A DNA stretch of 23,757 nt from Oehlia diaphana (Eukaryota > Glomeromycota > Glomeromycetes > Glomerales > Glomeraceae), in NCBI GenBank assembly GCA_003833135.1, contig QZLH01000313.1, forward strand, positions 22,327-46,083, written 5' to 3'. Under the pieces are notes generated by a model. The model was not told the origin of the DNA, did no database searches, and saw only the letters and a list, made by a program, of their open reading frames with translations. Shown in pieces: positions 19,490 through 23,757 of the stretch (positions are counted from its first letter, which is position 1; every line of letters begins with the position of its first letter). The position numbers were made by a program, and so were the translations under genes.

Positions 19490-21567
19490 TCATGGTTCAG
19501 GTACATTGTAGAATTGAAGTTGTTTATTAGTAAATCTTAATCTAATTTCTCCAGCATAACTTTCTTTGACATTAATTGATGTTTTGGTTATTACGTTATT
19601 ATCTTTCAATTGTTTAGGTCTAGTCCCAAGAGGTTAATCGCGTAATTCCTGATCAACACTATCAAATTGTTTTTTAAAAGTTGTAGTAAATTTTTCAAGC
19701 TTTTCAAGTAAATCTTGAGTAGTGGATCGTTTTTTGAATCAGGATCTAAACATTTTGCATTAATTCATGATAGCATTCCGGGATTCCAATTATATTAGTA
19801 CTTCATTTTTTATATCACGAATCAACTTATCCTCATCATCAATTTCATCATAATCAGAATATGGTTCATCTCCTGATGCCAATCCCCACATAATAATACC
19901 CGAAGACTATAAATATCTGATTTAATAGAGGTTGAGTTTCCATTTCCAAATAGAACTTCGGAACAACGTATGGTAAATTACCATATTGTTGTTGTTCTAT
20001 TTTAGTATTTAAATTTGCACATGAATCCAATTCAGAAATATATACTACTAAATTACTATCTTTCCAATTATCTTCTTGAATTAATATATTTCTCGGATAT
20101 AAATCATGATGTATATAATTTGCCTAATGAATGTTTTGAAGACCTTGTATAATTTTTTTTAATAATGTTAATCTTTTAGTTCAACTGAATGGAAATATTT
20201 TCTGATTATATTGTCTTAAATTTCCACCATTTGCATATTCTAACACCATGTAATAAAAATTTTTTTCTGAAACCCATAACATCGTATAGCACTTTTAATT
20301 TCTAAATGTAAATAAAGATTTTTAATGATTGACTTAAATCTAAATTTTTGTAAAATTACTGTATTTGAGAATCTTTTGTTCTCTCCCATTGTTGGGATTG
20401 TTTTGTCCCACCTTTTTCTTATTCCATCCGTCCAAATTGCAGTATAAATATCACAATATGAACTTTGTACTGTATAATCCATTTTTTATTTTTAAATTGA
20501 CTATAATCAATCCATTCAAAATATTCATCATAGTTTTTTACTGCTGCATTATTTGAAAAACCTGAATAAGCTTGTCAAGATCTTTGTCTTTACTTGTCCA
20601 ATTAGAAAAATCTTCCTGAAATACATGAAGTACACATTCACAATACCGGTCATGATTCATGAGCTGTTTACCACATTTATTGCATATTGTATTTGTTGAT
20701 GATAAAGTTGGGTTTGTTGGACCATCAGGGATAATATAAGAAGCCATAGAAGGATTAAACCCTAAAAAGCAATATATATATTTAATTTGTTTATATGATA
20801 TTAATATGGAAAAATAATAATAGTATGTGTGCACTATATAATTATACCAGAAGTATTTTCAGATGATGATAATGGGTAAGATATTCATCATCCTCTTTAA
20901 AAACTGATTCAAGTGATAGGATTCCAATCGCAAAAGAATCTTTTCAACTAAAGGTCTAGAATTTAGATCTAATTCCCAACAATTAACATAGATTTACTTT
21001 ACTAAAAATGGTCAATTTTTTGAAATGATTTTGTAATAATTTTAACATACTACAAAAATATATTTAATACATCAAATGAATTCACGTAAATTCTCTTGTT
21101 TTGCATATTCTAGTATAATGCCCTTTATGTTTAACTTTTATATTTACAGTACATATTTTATAATTTATGAATATTGAAATTAAAAAGTTACAAATTTGAA
21201 ACAGCATTTTAATAATTACCTTGGCTTATTCCATAGAATAGAATTATTCTTTCATATTTTATTTGACTATGAAGTTTTAGCTAGTAAAATTTATAAATCA
21301 TATTTAGTTTTTAAGTAACATAAAGTAAATTTGGATATTATTTTAAATTTAAATACCTCTTTAATAAAAAGTTTAATATCAACTTCAATATCTATAGTTA
21401 TTTTCTTAATTGCTACTGTTCCCAGTGAATTACATTTTGTTTTATAAATTTTACCAAAACTGCCAGATTCTATTTTTTTCTTTTTCTTCACTCAGTTCTT
21501 CATAAAGTATTTCTTTAATTCCATAATGATCTTTAATGGCAGTTTGATACCAATTTTCATTAATCAT
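19490..21567 (-). pseudogene. Decayed tandem copy of the kinase-pseudokinase gene
   Basis: Collinear with the intact neighbour. Exon 1' (21567-21357) has ENWYQTAIK, then a frameshift in an A-rich tract near 21480, then ESGSFGKIYK and TVAIKK; its GAG/GTATTTAA donor matches. Exon 2' (21280-21220) is 61 bases, the same length as in the intact gene. Exon 3' keeps LEYAKQENLREFI, then a TGA (21072-21074). The catalytic and activation loops are deleted, and sequence resumes at YVNCWELDLNSRPL (about 20990), followed by frameshifts to the ENTS end of exon 4'. Exon 5' (from about 20762) has a zinc ribbon (CNKC...CEC), FQEDFSNWTS, a stop after IMQQ, and kinase 2' pieces (EWIDYSQFKN, IYTAIWTDG, VLEYANGGNLRQY, IHHDLYPRNILIQED, SDIYSL). 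Stops lie at 20181-20183 and 20124-20126, with others beyond. Near the end, a stop follows DQELRD. No functional product is expected. Confidence 0.85.
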
Positions 21568-21606
21568 AATTAAAAATGAATTAAAATAAGCTCAATTCCT
21601 ACAAAA

Positions 21607-21618
21607 TATATATATATA
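21607..21618 (-). promoter_or_regulatory. TATA-like tract before the decayed kinase copy
   Basis: An alternating TATATATATATA lies 40-51 bases before the ATG at 21567, matching the placement of TATATAAAA before the intact gene. Function is doubtful because the downstream gene is broken. Confidence 0.3.
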
Positions 21619-23757
21619 AATTTATGCCGATTATTTTCCTTATGGATATGACTAATACTTCATTATCATTGAATTACTTCCAAATTAGGCTTTTCGTTAT
21701 CATGAAACATTACAAAATTTTCTTATTTTAATAATATTCATTTTAATGACATGAAACATTAAAAACATATGCTTACTTACACTATGGCGTTATTGCATTA
21801 TTATTCCTACCATTTCTACATTTATAGAATTTTAACTTTTTAAAATAGAAAAAGATTCAATTAATTCAAAATTTTAAAGCAATTTTTCTATTGGATATTA
21901 TCATCATGTTATAGTTGTCACACTAACTGATAAGATTTTTTGAAATAGTAACTCATACAATCTACATTACAAAAAATACAAATTGTTTAAAAAGAATTGT
22001 GAAAGATAAATAATCTCATGTTAATATTGTCTGAATAGTTTCCAAAGAATTTTAGTTATTATGAATTTCTTTTTCAAGATCTCGTGCGTCTGAAATTATT
22101 TGAATATACATTTATGAAATTATTGAAAAATTTGTTTTTATGATTTTATTGTTACTAGTTTGCTAATTTTATTTCGTGTTATTGAATTTCAAATTTATTA
22201 CATTACATTAAGAAAAATTTCATATTAAATAAATATTAAATATATGCTTTTAAGAAAAATTAACAAATGCGGTCTCTTAATCGGGTATCTCATTCTGAAT
22301 GAAGAAAATGATTATATAATTGCAATTATTTATATTTGGTTAAAAATTATAAAGAATATAGGAATTTTACCTGAAAAAAAACTTTTTTCATAATTTTTAC
22401 TTTGCGTTATTTGATATCATATTAGTCATTTATTTTTGTTCAATAAATCTCATTAAAATGTAAGCTTTTAGCAGTAGTATTTTTGGTTCAGGTTGAAATG
22501 ATAAATTGCTTAAACTTCTATAACACTAATTGCTTCAGATAGGTCTAGTCTCAAGAGGTTAACGTGTTATATTATTAATAAAAAAAGCAATTATATTTTA
22601 TACATATGGGCAGATTTAGTTCATTGCAATTATAGAACGTAATTACGTTATAGATATTTTTTATGTAATACCAAATTGATCAGCATACATAGAGTTTCAT
22701 ATTAAGTGAAATTGCAGATCAGTAAAAAAAATTTTTCGATCGTACTATCATCCACTATGACAAAAAAACATTATAAAAAAACTCGTTCAAACCCATCCAA
22801 CATAGTTATAATCCATCTGACATAGGTAGGTCATATTATAAGTTGCATAAATAGTTATAGTTGACATTTTTATTTATTTTTTAACTGTCTTTTTTGTTCT
22901 TTTTGACTATTTTTTTTTAAAAAAAAAACTTGTTTTAACTTCTTTTTTTTCTTCTGTAGTTTTTTATTTACATATATAATTTTTTGAAGGTAGATATTAA
23001 AAAAGGCTTAAACAGCTTTTTTGTTACTTTTATTTTTATTCTTCTATTACTTTTCTTGTAAAAAGTTATTTTAAATGAATTTTAATTAGAATGGCTTAGC
23101 ATTAACATGTGATCTGCACCAATGAATCAAATGTACTGATATGATCATAGCAACTTGGATAACAACGGCAGACAACGGGTAAGAACAAAACCAATTTAGG
23201 TAATTCTTGTAAGAATTTAAATCAATTCTCAAGCTGTATTTAAAAATTAATAACGATAATTCTTTTGCATAATAGAAACCAGAGTAATTATTTTATATTA
23301 AGCTTGATTCATTCAAATAGCATACATACTAAGTACTAAGTACTCAGGAAGGAGATTTTTAAGATTTATTATTTTAAAAAAAATATAATGTGATATTCTT
23401 ATTGTATAAACCAACATAAATTAATTGCAATGCAAAAATTAGGTTTGTGGAAAAAAAAAAATTCTGAATTCCAATAATTATTATTTTATTAGCTAATTTA
23501 AGTGTTATATAATTAACTAGAATATGCAATTTGCCGGGAAACTTCATCTTCCAAACATAACATTTATATTTAAAAAATTTTTTGATATAAATTAGTTAAA
23601 TTGTATGTAAAATATTACCAAATAATAAAATTTTAATATAATTAGACCCTATAAAAAATTATGTTTTTAATAAGGTTGTATACAATTTTTCTTAAAAATA
23701 ATGTTTTAATCTATATAGGGATATGGGAAAATGCACAATTCCATACCACAAAAATGC
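21619..23757. other. Non-coding right flank
   Basis: AT-rich with no open frame of protein character, no RNA gene and no clear transposon. The one segment with recognisable ancestry is 22485-22562, which resembles the 3' end of the decayed kinase copy. Around 22910-22930 a T run is followed by an A run. Confidence 0.5.
22485..22562 (-). pseudogene. Possible 3' scrap of a third kinase copy
   Basis: 22541-22562 matches 19616-19637 at 21 of 22 bases (core GTCTAGTC, CAAGAGGTTAA on the plus strand). GGTTCAGGT at 22485-22493 matches 19494-19502, which spans the terminal codons of the decayed kinase copy. The order is the same, but the space between is about 50 bases here against about 115 there. 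An internally deleted remnant of another duplication is the simplest reading. A small shared dispersed repeat is the alternative. Confidence 0.4.

Overview
The window reads as nuclear DNA of an early-diverging fungus, most likely an arbuscular mycorrhizal fungus close to Rhizophagus irregularis (Glomeromycotina). This is an inference from several things seen together. The DNA is very AT-rich with many long A and T runs. Short introns (about 60 to 115 bases) have clean GT...AG ends. The kinase family has a four-cysteine zinc ribbon followed by a degenerate kinase fold. There is a Crinkler-type protein, and an LRR/coiled-coil gene of the kind shared with mycoplasma-related endobacteria. I found no tRNA, rRNA, CRISPR array or intact transposase.

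Layout. 1-3578 is non-coding and repeat-rich, with a 35-37 base minisatellite at about 614-870. 3815-5675 (+) is a three-exon gene for a seven-transmembrane protein ending in an RGS domain. 5925-6170 holds a three-copy tandem repeat. 6466-7728 (-) is an intronless gene joining a Crinkler header to an AIG1/GIMAP-like GTPase. 7800-9950 is non-coding and contains an inverted relative of the sequence that hosts the minisatellite. 9954-11628 (-) is a six-exon secreted phospholipase B-like GDSL hydrolase. 12790-13559 (-) is a two-exon single-pass membrane protein with an uncertain N-terminus. 14727-16018 (+) is a broken, intronless LRR/coiled-coil gene with a bacterial-looking leader. 16246-18664 (-) is a five-exon gene whose spliced product (694 aa) carries an apparently active kinase, a zinc ribbon and a pseudokinase. 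19490-21567 (-) is a decayed tandem copy of that gene, and 22485-22562 may be a scrap of a third. The rest, to 23757, shows no gene.

Themes. Four loci look like signalling or interaction proteins: receptor plus RGS, CRN-GTPase, kinase-pseudokinase and LRR. They include one local duplication with decay and one likely gene of bacterial origin. The most notable are the tandem kinase-pseudokinase protein, whose exon structure is conserved in its decaying twin, and the Crinkler-AIG1 fusion. Exon models were built by eye from frame continuity and splice signals; the lengths add up to whole codons in all four spliced models, but no transcript data were available.
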